Of a DNA stretch of 64,000 bases, positions 51,837 through 58,895 are shown piece after piece. How positions within the stretch are numbered: the stretch's first letter is position 1; each line of letters opens with the position of its first letter. The translations under genes and the position numbers were made by a program. This stretch comes from a virus. The stretch spans positions 186,001-250,000 of IMG/VR virus record IMGVR_UViG_3300031857_000002, one strand, 5' to 3'. The notes below the pieces were generated by a model. That model had not been told where the DNA came from. It did not search any database and saw nothing but the letters and a program-made list of their open reading frames with translations.

Positions 51837-51981
51837 CTACTGGCCGTTCTGGACGATTGATACAGTATTCACAAGTGGGATCATCACACTTGGATTCGGT
51901 CCACTCGTTGGTTGTTTGGTTGTAGTAGGCATCATGCTCTTCAGAGTACTTGAGGTCAACAGGGTCTTGATACGTAATCAT
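51826..51981 (-). CDS. Small Cys/Asp-rich protein (51 aa)
   Basis: The 51-residue protein (ATG 51981, overlapping the upstream stop) has DAYYNQTTNEWTES and C-x5-C-x2-C (KCDDPTCEYC), a likely small zinc- or disulfide-bearing fold. Seen in marine phage genomes; role unknown. Confidence 0.62.
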   Translation of the reverse strand: MITYQDPVDLKYSEEHDAYYNQTTNEWTESKCDDPTCEYCINRPERPVVDK

Positions 51982-52208
51982 TTTCGTAATAACTCCATGG
52001 TATATTCGGTGTCTCTCATGTAGGCCACAGGTTTTAGCCACCCTGCGGTGATCGCAGTGACCAAAATACTCTTGTATTCAGCAGGACAGTTGTTGCTAAT
52101 TTCAAATGCCGCACGTGACACCAGTTGAATGCCATCGGGAGAAAACGTGAAATCTGGATCTCCGGGACGCAGAGTTTTAACAGATCGACTTGTAGTAATC
52201 TTAAACAT
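51978..52208 (-). CDS. Conserved small phage protein
   Basis: The 76-residue protein (ATG 52208) has FKITTSRSVK, PGDPDFTFSPDG, RAAFEIS, CP and GWLKPVA, a pattern common in aquatic phages. A promoter -10 box ends 6 nt before the ATG, so a leaderless mRNA is predicted. Function unknown. Confidence 0.7.
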   Translation of the reverse strand: MFKITTSRSVKTLRPGDPDFTFSPDGIQLVSRAAFEISNNCPAEYKSILVTAITAGWLKPVAYMRDTEYTMELLRK

Positions 52209-52214
52209 GCTAGT

Positions 52215-52243
52215 ATTATAGCATAACAAGATTTAGTGGTCAA
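52215..52243 (-). promoter_or_regulatory. Sigma-70-type promoter, leaderless
   Basis: TTGACC, 17 bp, TATAAT, then six bases and the ATG at 52208. Confidence 0.82.
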
Positions 52244-52246
52244 CTG

Positions 52247-52543
52247 TTACTTGAACAAGATCAAGGCCATTAGCACAGCCTGCACAATAAAGCCCATGCC
52301 AATGGTCACAATGTTTAGGATGTCTTTGAGCACCACAGCACGGAAGAACATGAGCACCAGGCCTGCCCAGGCAAACAGCACAATGTCCAAATTTGGTGTG
52401 CGATCACTCAGTCCGGTCATCAAGGCCAGCAAGGTGGGAACAGTTGCGGCATGAATCACAATGGCTGCCAACCAACCCAGGGTTTCTGCAGAGATTTTGG
52501 TAAGGGTAGTTGAAAGAAAGTTGCGTACTGCTTCGATGTTCAT
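52247..52543 (-). CDS. Small membrane protein
   Basis: The 98-residue protein has two to three hydrophobic segments (~22-42, ~54-70, ~75-97) and ISAETLGWLAAIV and TVPTLLALMTGL motifs that I recognise from aquatic phage genomes. It overlaps the SleB-like gene by 4 nt. It may assist lysis or exclude other phages; no direct evidence. Confidence 0.65.
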   Translation of the reverse strand: MNIEAVRNFLSTTLTKISAETLGWLAAIVIHAATVPTLLALMTGLSDRTPNLDIVLFAWAGLVLMFFRAVVLKDILNIVTIGMGFIVQAVLMALILFK

Positions 52544-53118
52544 TTGCGTTCTCCGTAAAAAATGTGACGTCCAATTTTTTCAATTTTGGGATGATTCCAT
52601 CCTGGGTTTACATAGTCTGCATGATAGTAAAGTGCTTTCTGCAAACTGGGCAATCTAAAGCCTTCCAGCAGGACCTTCTTGGCCACTTCTTCTGATTCAC
52701 GCCACATGGGTTTGTGTACTGGTTTGACTTTGTGATTGTTTTCGCAGTACCATGAGAATTGGCATACTACTTTTTCGTAGAACACATTTTTCTGATGCAC
52801 CACACCGCAAACTGAATTGGCAAACTTGCCCGATTGCATGCGATTCATTGTGACCTGGGCCACTGCTACTTTGCCTTCAAACGGCTCACTTGCGGCTTCC
52901 CAGTAGATGTTGCGTGTTAGACATTCCAGCTGACGTGTTTGTTCTGCGGCAGTGACATATCCCTCAGGCATGCCCAAGCGAACATTGCGTAGACTATCAA
53001 GGCGAGCATCACAAACTGCTACCACTGCTATTGCCACTGCCACAAATCCCACAGTCTTGAGAACACGCGAGATCCAAGGTACGAAGTCAATATTTTTTAA
53101 AGTTAGGTTTGTTTCCAT
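52540..53118 (-). CDS. SleB/CwlJ-type cell-wall hydrolase, membrane-anchored
   Basis: The 192-residue protein has one N-terminal transmembrane helix (~19-37), then a Hydrolase_2 domain: LTRNIYWEAASEP with catalytic E74, GKVAVAQVTMNRM, FSWYC and ALYYHADYVNPGW, KIGRHIFY. It would cleave peptidoglycan from the periplasmic side. With its own promoter and position among early genes, it may not be the main lysis enzyme. Confidence 0.85.
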   Translation of the reverse strand: METNLTLKNIDFVPWISRVLKTVGFVAVAIAVVAVCDARLDSLRNVRLGMPEGYVTAAEQTRQLECLTRNIYWEAASEPFEGKVAVAQVTMNRMQSGKFANSVCGVVHQKNVFYEKVVCQFSWYCENNHKVKPVHKPMWRESEEVAKKVLLEGFRLPSLQKALYYHADYVNPGWNHPKIEKIGRHIFYGERK

Positions 53119-53231
53119 AGGCTTTTACTTACTCAGATGGGTTGATATTCCGGAAAGACCGGGCCAAAATGAAGCATTATTACCATTAAGTAGGTAGTTA
53201 TCCTACTCAATGTATTATACAACAGATGCAG
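53119..53231 (-). other. Intergenic leader of the SleB-like gene
   Basis: About 95 nt of leader follow the promoter. A short dyad (TAGG ... CCTA around 53190-53205) could form a small hairpin. No other gene is visible. Confidence 0.4.
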
Positions 53232-53242
53232 TTATTTGTCAA
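53214..53242 (-). promoter_or_regulatory. Perfect-consensus sigma-70 promoter for the SleB-like gene
   Basis: TTGACA, 17 bp, TATAAT. The -35 overlaps the end of nadE. Confidence 0.85.
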
Positions 53243-54047
53243 CTCTGCACACAGGAATTGGTTCCATTTTGTGCAAGTTACGGGTACGAATAGCACGATA
53301 AGTTTTGAGTTGTGCTCGTTCTTCTTTGCTCATTTGGATTGGCAATGTATTGTACACACACTCTCGATCCAGTCGATCATTGGTCATGGCACGTTCCAAA
53401 TCTGGATAGCTCATGCCCAGTTGATCTTCATCTGTGCGGTCATCTGTCCATAAGCCATCGGTTGGTGCAGCGTCAATGATCTCTTGCGGCAAGCCAAATT
53501 CTCTGCCCATATCCCAGACCTCGGTTTTCAAGCAGTCGCCAACGGGGCTGATGTCCACGCCACCATCCCCGTATTTGGTAAAGAAACCCACACCAAAGTC
53601 TTCTACCTTGTTTCCTGTACCTACCACAATACCACCATGACTTTGTGCAATTTGGTACAAGGTCATCATGCGTAAACGAGCACGTGAGTTGGCAAATGCC
53701 AGTTGCTCTTGGGCATCGGGTTCTTGCTCTGTGGAGCAGAATGGTCCAACTTTCTTTTCAAACGCTGTGAAAACTGGAGTCAAATCCATGCTCATATGGG
53801 TAACATTATCCTTATATCGTTCCAACAACCACCCTGCCTGCATACTACTGCGATTGTCCAGTTTTTTGTTCTGGCGGATTGGCATTTGAACCACAATGGT
53901 TTTCAGTCCAGTTTCGGCACACAAGGCACTCACAACCGAGCTGTCAATCCCGCCTGATATGCCCACCACAAGAGTTGAGATCTTGTGTTTGGTGGCATAT
54001 GATCGAATCCATTTGGTGATGTGTTTGATTCTTTGTTTAGATGTCAT
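53232..54047 (-). CDS. nadE: NAD+ synthetase
   Basis: The 271-residue protein has the ATP-pyrophosphatase loop SGGIDSS at 31-37, VGTGNKVEDFGVGFFTKYGDGG, and PTDGLW, the hallmark sequences of NadE; length matches bacterial NH3-dependent enzymes (275). It makes NAD+ from deamido-NAD+. ATG 54047 overlaps the upstream stop. It could offset NAD+ loss caused by host defence or support metabolism. Confidence 0.93.
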   Translation of the reverse strand: MTSKQRIKHITKWIRSYATKHKISTLVVGISGGIDSSVVSALCAETGLKTIVVQMPIRQNKKLDNRSSMQAGWLLERYKDNVTHMSMDLTPVFTAFEKKVGPFCSTEQEPDAQEQLAFANSRARLRMMTLYQIAQSHGGIVVGTGNKVEDFGVGFFTKYGDGGVDISPVGDCLKTEVWDMGREFGLPQEIIDAAPTDGLWTDDRTDEDQLGMSYPDLERAMTNDRLDRECVYNTLPIQMSKEERAQLKTYRAIRTRNLHKMEPIPVCRVDK

Positions 54048-54568
54048 AAGTTTATGTTTGGTTTGGGCATGGACTTGAGTTTGTTCCACATTTCTGCTTT
54101 TTCTTTGCACTTGGCTTCTAGCTTGCGATAGCGATTGCCTAATCGGCGCAAGTCGTCCCATTCTTTTTCAAGTTCAGGATTTGGTACCAGCATGTTGAGT
54201 CGTTCTTCTAGTGCTTCAAGAGTTTTCATCAAGCTCTTGCCATTGATGTCAATGTCAGCGTTGGTACCTTGTAAACTGAGTTTACCAGATTGATTTAGAT
54301 CCATAGCACTTGTGCCATTGAAACCTGATGTGCCTGTGGTCCACATGGTGTTGGCGTATGTCCCACTAGAACCACCAGCACCGCCACCACCAATTGTTAT
54401 TGTTGGTGCACTTATTGTCGGTGCACTTGATATAGTAAACACTGGACTGGCCATTGTGATACTACTACTAAGATCTATTGTACTGAGATCTACTGTTTGA
54501 AAATCGTAGTCTTGTGAGGAAATTGTGTCTTCTAGGTTTGAGAAGGAGATATCTTTCGAATCAGCCAT
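54044..54568 (-). CDS. Conserved phage protein, Gly/Ser/Thr-rich then coiled coil
   Basis: The 174-residue protein has an acidic/Ser-rich N-terminus, a Gly-rich segment (~58-72), then GKLSLQGTNADIDINGKSL and a helical C-terminus ending EMWNKLKSM. The ADIDINGKSL ... PNPELEKEW pattern occurs in many tailed phages, probably as a structural or scaffold component; role not established. Confidence 0.65.
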   Translation of the reverse strand: MADSKDISFSNLEDTISSQDYDFQTVDLSTIDLSSSITMASPVFTISSAPTISAPTITIGGGGAGGSSGTYANTMWTTGTSGFNGTSAMDLNQSGKLSLQGTNADIDINGKSLMKTLEALEERLNMLVPNPELEKEWDDLRRLGNRYRKLEAKCKEKAEMWNKLKSMPKPNINL

Positions 54569-54705
54569 GAGCCGTCCTTGTTGTCTTGCCAGTCAAGTGT
54601 GTCGCCTTCTTGCCAGCCAAGCTCGGCGCACAACTCGATACCCAGATCCAGCATTAACTCGCCGGTGTCTGGGTCTTCAACTACGTTCACAATCTTTGTG
54701 GTCAT
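54532..54705 (-). CDS. Small conserved protein (57 aa)
   Basis: A 57-residue frame from ATG 54705 to TAG 54532 reads MTTKIVNVVEDPDTGE and ...GWQEGDTLDWQDN. The pattern is that of a small AbrB/SpoVT-like swapped-hairpin (L-D-L-G-x-E-L...G-D-T-L) and is common in phages. It overlaps both neighbours. Confidence 0.62.
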   Translation of the reverse strand: MTTKIVNVVEDPDTGELMLDLGIELCAELGWQEGDTLDWQDNKDGSWLIRKISPSQT

Positions 54706-54832
54706 TGGTTTTTAAATGCTGGTACCAGGCAGCAAGTCTTGCAACCTTTTCTTTAAGCAGTTGCTCTCTCTGTTCTGGTGTAAGCACAATGGGCCAGTCA
54801 GTTTGATGTAGTTGACTATCTTTTACAATCAT
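54677..54832 (-). CDS. Small hypothetical protein (51 aa)
   Basis: A 51-residue helical frame starts MIVKDSQLHQTDWPIVLTP and has WYQHLK near its end. It overlaps the start of the 57-residue gene by 29 nt and the upstream gene by 4 nt, so it fits the coupled operon, but coding evidence is otherwise slight. Confidence 0.45.
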   Translation of the reverse strand: MIVKDSQLHQTDWPIVLTPEQREQLLKEKVARLAAWYQHLKTNDHKDCERS

Positions 54833-55020
54833 TTTGCGGCTGTGGCCAATGCTTCTTTTTCTGCTGTGATTTCCTTGCGGCGTTCCTTGATGCCCTTGCT
54901 CATTTCTTGCAATGCCTTACGAGCACGAGCTGCCGCTGCCTTCACACCCTTGGCTGTGAATTTTTCATTTTCCGCGATATATGATTCGTATGCGGCCACG
55001 ATTTGTTCATGTTGTGTCAT
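54829..55020 (-). CDS. Small basic histone-like phage protein
   Basis: The 63-residue protein (ATG 55020) is helical, Ala/Lys-rich (GVKAAAARARKALQEMSK, IKERRKEI), like small histone-H1-like phage proteins that may bind nucleic acid. AAAGGAA is at its start and a perfect promoter lies upstream. DNA binding is inferred only from composition. Confidence 0.6.
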   Translation of the reverse strand: MTQHEQIVAAYESYIAENEKFTAKGVKAAAARARKALQEMSKGIKERRKEITAEKEALATAAK

Positions 55021-55048
55021 GTTGTTTCCTTTGTTAATAACAATAGTA

Positions 55049-55077
55049 ATTATACACGCCTGTAGAGGCGATGTCAA
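55049..55077 (-). promoter_or_regulatory. Perfect-consensus sigma-70 promoter with dyad in the spacer
   Basis: TTGACA, 17 bp, TATAAT. The spacer holds the inverted repeat CGCCT-ctac-AGGCG, a possible operator. Confidence 0.82.
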
Positions 55078-55106
55078 TAAAAAGCCTGGATTTTAGCACT
55101 CCAGGT
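55078..55106 (-). terminator. Intrinsic terminator after gene 55106-55354
   Basis: CCTGGA (55085-55090) pairs with TCCAGG (55100-55105) around a 9-nt loop, followed on the minus strand by TTTTTATT. It lies between the stop codon and the next promoter. Confidence 0.65.
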
Positions 55107-55354
55107 TAGTCTAAATATATGTGTCTACGATTCCAAGTGTCCCAGATTGTGATGCTGTCCACATCATGTTTCCAGGTAACTCTAAACTGCTCAAATCCAC
55201 GTTGATCGTGCAACATCATTCGGTTACCAGTTATGTTGGCATGCTCAACACGATTGCTTTTGACCCAGGCCTTGAGCAGGGTTTCAGCTTGATTGTTGTT
55301 TCGTATGGTAACAATGTACAGTGGTTCTACTGCACGATATGAGGTTATGGACAT
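55106..55354 (-). CDS. Small hypothetical protein
   Basis: The 82-residue protein is beta-rich (YIVTIRNNNQAE, FRVTWKHDVDSITIW) with a basic surface. No motif recognised. The start overlaps the upstream stop (TAATG) and a terminator follows. Confidence 0.6.
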   Translation of the reverse strand: MSITSYRAVEPLYIVTIRNNNQAETLLKAWVKSNRVEHANITGNRMMLHDQRGFEQFRVTWKHDVDSITIWDTWNRRHIYLD

Positions 55355-55602
55355 TAATGGAAAGTGGTGCCCGATGGGATATTAATTGGCACTGGTCTAT
55401 TTAATTTGGTAATCAACTCACCAAATTTTTCATCCAACACCACACTCTCATCATCGTGTTTTGCGGCACTGTCCTCATCCACCCCCAACAACCTCATCAT
55501 GGCACCCATGTGCGCTTCTTTGATACCGTGTTCATATAACACAATCATGATGTCAATCATGATCTCTTTGATGCGTTTTTGTAGTTGGTCTTCATCTGAC
55601 AT
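55354..55602 (-). CDS. Small acidic helical protein
   Basis: The 82-residue protein (ATG 55602, since the frame's earlier start is a TTG without a binding site) has a long helix (DEDQLQKRIKEIMIDIMIVL), GIKEAHMGAMMRLLGV and an acidic middle, with a PVPINIPSG tail. I recognise it only as a common phage gene. A terminator lies just upstream, so it depends on read-through or an unseen promoter. Confidence 0.6.
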   Translation of the reverse strand: MSDEDQLQKRIKEIMIDIMIVLYEHGIKEAHMGAMMRLLGVDEDSAAKHDDESVVLDEKFGELITKLNRPVPINIPSGTTFH

Positions 55603-55620
55603 ATTATTAGTTATCTCGGT

Positions 55621-55651
55621 CAAAAGAAAAGCGGCCCAAAAGAGCCGCTTT
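55621..55651 (-). terminator. Strong intrinsic terminator
   Basis: Arms 55628-55635 (AAAGCGGC) and 55644-55651 (GCCGCTTT) around an 8-nt loop, then TTTTCTTTT on the minus strand. It ends the transcript of gene 55672-56031. Confidence 0.85.
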
Positions 55652-55671
55652 GTTGGGAGGTTGGTTTTTTA

Positions 55672-56031
55672 TTACAGAGGTGCATCCTCTGCGGCTGCCA
55701 ACAAGTCCTCAGCAGTTACCTTGGACTTGGAAACTTTGGCACCCTTGGCAGAGACCTTGACTTCGCTTTTCTTAGCGACCTTGGTCTTCTCTGCCAGTTT
55801 GTTTGCTACAGCATAACTGGCGTCACCAGTGTAGCCTTGCGTGTCTTGCAAGAACTGCAGGGCTTGCAGTTTGGTCATGGGCGAGGGAAGCTCTACCAAA
55901 TTAATGGCTGTGCATCCTGCCTTGTTGAGGATCTTAATGCGAGCGACGAGGTCGTTTGCAAAGCGAGCTTTAGTGGTACCGTCTGCGTTAGTTGCGGTGC
56001 CTGCTACTGTAAAGAGTTTAGATTCTGACAT
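55672..56031 (-). CDS. Lys/Ala-rich conserved phage protein
   Basis: The 119-residue protein has a structured N-terminus (KLFTVAGTATNADGTTKARF, ...LVELPSPMTKLQAL) and a Lys/Ala-rich, histone-tail-like C-terminal part (~80-105). Common in aquatic phages. It has its own promoter and a strong terminator, so it is a single-gene early transcript, possibly made in large amounts. Confidence 0.7.
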   Translation of the reverse strand: MSESKLFTVAGTATNADGTTKARFANDLVARIKILNKAGCTAINLVELPSPMTKLQALQFLQDTQGYTGDASYAVANKLAEKTKVAKKSEVKVSAKGAKVSKSKVTAEDLLAAAEDAPL

Positions 56032-56102
56032 TGTGTTGCCTTTCGGTGTTGCCTGTTAAGTTAAAGTTAAAATACATGTTGCTTGTCACACAACATATCA
56101 AT

Positions 56103-56131
56103 ATTATAGCAAAAGAACAGTTTATGGTCAA
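56103..56131 (-). promoter_or_regulatory. Sigma-70-type promoter
   Basis: TTGACC, 17 bp, TATAAT; about 70 nt of leader before ATG 56031. Confidence 0.8.
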
Positions 56132-56167
56132 GTCTTTTTGCAATAATTTTGATTGGGTTTGCCCGTT

Positions 56168-56296
56168 TCACTGGGCCAATTCTTTGCTGTGGTTTTGGAT
56201 GGTTTGGACGCCCTTGTCAAACATTCGAGCAATGCCCGAGAATCCAACCGAACTGACCACCAGACCCAAAACGAATCCGATTACTATGTTGCGCAT
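56168..56296 (-). CDS. Tiny membrane protein (42 aa)
   Basis: A 42-residue frame starts MRNIVIGFVLGLVVSSVG, one transmembrane helix, followed by a polar tail ending KELAQ. It begins at the TAATG overlap with the lipoprotein gene, a pairing I recognise from Pelagibacter-type phage genomes. Function unknown. Confidence 0.6.
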   Translation of the reverse strand: MRNIVIGFVLGLVVSSVGFSGIARMFDKGVQTIQNHSKELAQ

Positions 56297-56445
56297 TATT
56301 TCTTCTCCCGGAGATTGATGTTGGACTTGGGTTCGACCCATTTGCCCACGTCTTGCAAATCTTGCCCGGCACCTTTGAGGGTACCAGCCACGGTGCCACA
56401 GGCACTTAGTGTTATAGCAGTTAAAATAACCATTAATGTTTTCAT
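56296..56445 (-). CDS. Entericidin-like lipoprotein (49 aa)
   Basis: A 49-residue frame starts MKTLMVILTAITLSACGTV; the lipobox LSAC places lipidation at C16. The mature part (GTVAGTLKGAGQDLQDVG) resembles entericidin peptides. It may alter the host envelope or act as a toxin/antitoxin-like peptide; unknown. Coupled by TAATG to the tiny membrane protein. Confidence 0.62.
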   Translation of the reverse strand: MKTLMVILTAITLSACGTVAGTLKGAGQDLQDVGKWVEPKSNINLREKK

Positions 56446-56454
56446 GCTGTTTCC

Positions 56455-57225
56455 TTAAACAATTTTAACACGGTTAAGTTGAGTCTTACCATCGCGGTGT
56501 GCCTTGACGGTGCCTCGGATTGTGATCCATGATCCTGTTGTCAATTTAGATCTGTAGCTGAAGAACACAGCTTGGTTGTCTGATGTGATTGCAGTGACCC
56601 AAAAGATACCATAAGATTGACTGTAATTGGCACTGACAACTTCTACGTCCAAATCAATCTTGGCATCTGGTGCACCCACATAGCCGCCTGCGGTCTGGCG
56701 TACACGGCTGTCAACTTCTTGACGATCCAAGCTACGTTGATGGCTTGCAGGTAAACTAGCAACCACTGCCAGTTCGTATTTGTGCGTGACTGTGTCGAAT
56801 TCTTCTGACACAGCAACGGTCTTGCTGATGGCAGTATCAAACTCTGTGAGCCGGCCTTTGAGACCACGCAAGGTAATGTCTTGTTCTAAGAACTTTCGGC
56901 ACGCCTGACCCAGTGCAATATCTTCCACTGTGAGTACAGCAGGGTTGGCAAGGATGTCTGTCATGATGTCGCGATTGCGTTGTTTCACAACCACCGTGGT
57001 GTTGGTGTCCTCATCAAAACGATGCTGAGTTTCTTTTACGTAGGAGCCATTGATGCGTTGAGCCGCACATGCCGCACCCCAGACATTGTCCACAGAGTGC
57101 TTGACACCTGCGGGCTTGGCCCGGGGCTTCCACGTTTGGCGTGGAGTCTCATAGTCGTCATCCATTTGGCCCATGCGTTTGATTTCCTGGGCTGTCATGT
57201 TGCTTACGTCTACAAATCCTGGCAT
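56455..57225 (-). CDS. Conserved phage protein, OB-fold-like C-terminus
   Basis: The 256-residue protein has a helical N-terminal two thirds, then VVSANYSQSYGIFWVTAI, FFSYRSKL, WITIRGTVKAHRDGKTQLNR, an OB-fold-like stretch that recurs in many aquatic phages. Nucleic-acid binding is a fair guess from the fold. AGGAG precedes the ATG and it has its own promoter. Confidence 0.66.
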   Translation of the reverse strand: MPGFVDVSNMTAQEIKRMGQMDDDYETPRQTWKPRAKPAGVKHSVDNVWGAACAAQRINGSYVKETQHRFDEDTNTTVVVKQRNRDIMTDILANPAVLTVEDIALGQACRKFLEQDITLRGLKGRLTEFDTAISKTVAVSEEFDTVTHKYELAVVASLPASHQRSLDRQEVDSRVRQTAGGYVGAPDAKIDLDVEVVSANYSQSYGIFWVTAITSDNQAVFFSYRSKLTTGSWITIRGTVKAHRDGKTQLNRVKIV

Positions 57226-57256
57226 GTTGGTCTCCTAATTAATTTACAATACAAGT

Positions 57257-57285
57257 ATTATAGCAAATCGGCAATTAAAGGTCAA
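57257..57285 (-). promoter_or_regulatory. Sigma-70-type promoter (repeated block, variant)
   Basis: TTGACC, 17 bp, TATAAT, then ATACTTGTAT at the predicted transcription start; similar to three downstream copies. Confidence 0.82.
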
Positions 57286-57772
57286 CCGTTTCCCATGTCT
57301 TTGCAACAGGTGCCAGGGCAGTTGCCAAGGGCACAAGAGCATCTCCTTCGCCGGGGCAACCTGTGTACCATACGCCATCCTTCATGATGTAGTAGTACTC
57401 TGCGCCACAGTTCTCAACCTGTACCATGAAGTCTGCAAAGGTCATAGCTGACTTAAACTCTGTACCTTGCTCACCACGGTCACGACCGTAGAATGTGGTC
57501 CAACCTTCTTTTTCTGCTTGCTCGTGCGTTGCCATGAGCTTGGCAAAATCTGGCGACTCATTGCTGATCTCAAACTTTGAGAAAGGATGTGCGTCACCAA
57601 TCTTTACACCCAGTGAACTGATGTCGCCTAGTGCCACAAGATGGTTGGCTCGAGCCGAGTCATAGTGCTCTTGCAAGATGCGACCATTGTGGTCCAGATA
57701 GCCATCCCAGTGGCAGTAAACTGATTTGCAGACATCACCGTGCATGACACCAATTCTTGAACGTGTACCCAT
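57275..57772 (-). CDS. Conserved phage protein (MGTRSRIGV family)
   Basis: The 165-residue protein starts MGTRSRIGVMHGDVCKSVYC and has HWDGYLDHNG, GRILQEHY, and an AEYYYIMKDGVWY segment. I recognise this family from many aquatic phages and some bacteria; no function is established. AAAAAGGAG precedes the ATG. Confidence 0.72.
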   Translation of the reverse strand: MGTRSRIGVMHGDVCKSVYCHWDGYLDHNGRILQEHYDSARANHLVALGDISSLGVKIGDAHPFSKFEISNESPDFAKLMATHEQAEKEGWTTFYGRDRGEQGTEFKSAMTFADFMVQVENCGAEYYYIMKDGVWYTGCPGEGDALVPLATALAPVAKTWETVDL

Positions 57773-57802
57773 TTTGAGCTCCTTTTTAATTACTATACAA
57801 GT

Positions 57803-57831
57803 ATTATAACAGTTTGGGATTTATTGGTCAA
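57803..57831 (-). promoter_or_regulatory. Sigma-70-type promoter (repeated block)
   Basis: TTGACC, 17 bp, TATAAT. The following 23 nt are identical to two other promoters (58212, 58555). Confidence 0.84.
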
Positions 57832-58181
57832 TCTAAACGTGAACCTGCGTAAACGCGATCCAGGCCCAGTTTATCTTTCAGGACCTGAGCGTAGGCTTCT
57901 GCACCTGCTTCCAAGATGCTGATGCTTTGTGTAGGGAAACCACTGGGGTTCCAGATGCATAACGAGCCGGTGTAGTCTTTGCGGAAGCCTTGAGCTTGCA
58001 GGGCTTTGCCGATCTTGCTGTTGGAGCGAACACCCCAGACATTGACCCAGGCAAATCCGCAGGCATCGCGATCACCATGCTTTTCAAAAAAGTCCCTGGC
58101 TGCCGCACGGGCTTCTAGGCCAGCTTCTTGACAAGCCAATTGAACTGCTTCTGGGGTCACTACTGTTGCGATTGCTTTCAT
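57828..58181 (-). CDS. Conserved small phage protein
   Basis: The 117-residue protein (ATG 58181) has an Ala-rich helix, a CGFAWVNVWGVRSNS strand and a FRKDYTGSLCIWNPSG region. Common among aquatic phages, function unknown. AAAAAGGA precedes the start. Confidence 0.7.
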   Translation of the reverse strand: MKAIATVVTPEAVQLACQEAGLEARAAARDFFEKHGDRDACGFAWVNVWGVRSNSKIGKALQAQGFRKDYTGSLCIWNPSGFPTQSISILEAGAEAYAQVLKDKLGLDRVYAGSRLD

Positions 58182-58211
58182 TTCGGAATCCTTTTTAATT
58201 ACTATACAAGT

Positions 58212-58240
58212 ATTATAACAAATTGGGAATTTCTGGTCAA
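58212..58240 (-). promoter_or_regulatory. Sigma-70-type promoter (repeated block)
   Basis: TTGACC, 17 bp, TATAAT, with the shared downstream block 58189-58217. Confidence 0.84.
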
Positions 58241-58524
58241 CCGTTTTCGCGGTCCATGATGTACTCAAAAAGCACAAATTTTGCACGATTTAACAGTTGA
58301 CGCTGGGCTTCAATGGTTACAAAACCGGGCTGTTCGTAGGCCATCATCTCTTGTGCATCACTCATCATGCTGGCCACAATCATTGCAGGACCCGAGGTTC
58401 TGAATGTGATTGAAGATTCAACGCTGTCACGAAGATCTGCTTCGGTGCAACCGTACATGTTGATCTGACGTTGACGTTGCATGTCGTTGCCGACTGCGGT
58501 GCGGATTGATGCTGTTGCTGTCAT
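58237..58524 (-). CDS. Small helical phage protein
   Basis: The 95-residue protein (ATG 58524) is helical with SSITFRTSGPAMIVASMMSD and QRQLLNRAKFVLFEYIMD. No motif of known function. It has the same promoter and ribosome binding block as its two neighbours, so the three early genes are independently transcribed from near-identical promoters. Confidence 0.66.
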   Translation of the reverse strand: MTATASIRTAVGNDMQRQRQINMYGCTEADLRDSVESSITFRTSGPAMIVASMMSDAQEMMAYEQPGFVTIEAQRQLLNRAKFVLFEYIMDRENG

Positions 58525-58554
58525 TTCCAAGTCCTTTTTAATTACTATACAAGT

Positions 58555-58583
58555 ATTATAGCAAATTGGGAATATTGGGTCAA
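58555..58583 (-). promoter_or_regulatory. Sigma-70-type promoter (repeated block)
   Basis: TTGACC, 17 bp, TATAAT, with the shared downstream block 58532-58560. Confidence 0.84.
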
Positions 58584-58626
58584 CCGTTTTGTTCTGCTTA
58601 AAAAACAGGCAAATTTAGTGTTGTTT

Positions 58627-58860
58627 TTATACAACAAGGTATTTGTACGCAAGACCCGCAAGTCCTGTGGCCAGCATAACCCCATTGGTCACAATCAAGC
58701 TGGCTTCACGCCAACGGATGCTGACAACAAGCCAAATTAACCCGCCAACGGCCAGGGTTATTGGTCCTTCGGGATAGTAGCCCAGAGAGTTGATTGCAGT
58801 TCCTGCAATAAGGATCACTGTGGCGATCCACTTCAGATACCAGTTTAGATCTTTTTTCAT
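58627..58860 (-). CDS. Small membrane protein
   Basis: The 77-residue protein has three hydrophobic stretches (~10-28, ~32-48, ~55-75) with Trp/Arg at the interfaces, an integral inner-membrane protein. A promoter ends 6 nt before its ATG, so it is probably made early from a leaderless mRNA. Function unknown; a host-takeover or exclusion role is plausible. Confidence 0.65.
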   Translation of the reverse strand: MKKDLNWYLKWIATVILIAGTAINSLGYYPEGPITLAVGGLIWLVVSIRWREASLIVTNGVMLATGLAGLAYKYLVV

Positions 58861-58866
58861 ACCCTA

Positions 58867-58895
58867 ATTATAGCAGTTTAGGAATATTCGGTCAA
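58867..58895 (-). promoter_or_regulatory. Sigma-70-type promoter, leaderless
   Basis: TTGACC, 17 bp, TATAAT, then six bases (TAGGGT) and the ATG at 58860. Confidence 0.82.

Noticed and set aside
52034-52243. Alternate minus-strand frame covering the gene at 51978
   Set aside because: It reads across the clear promoter and conflicts with the conserved 76-residue frame.
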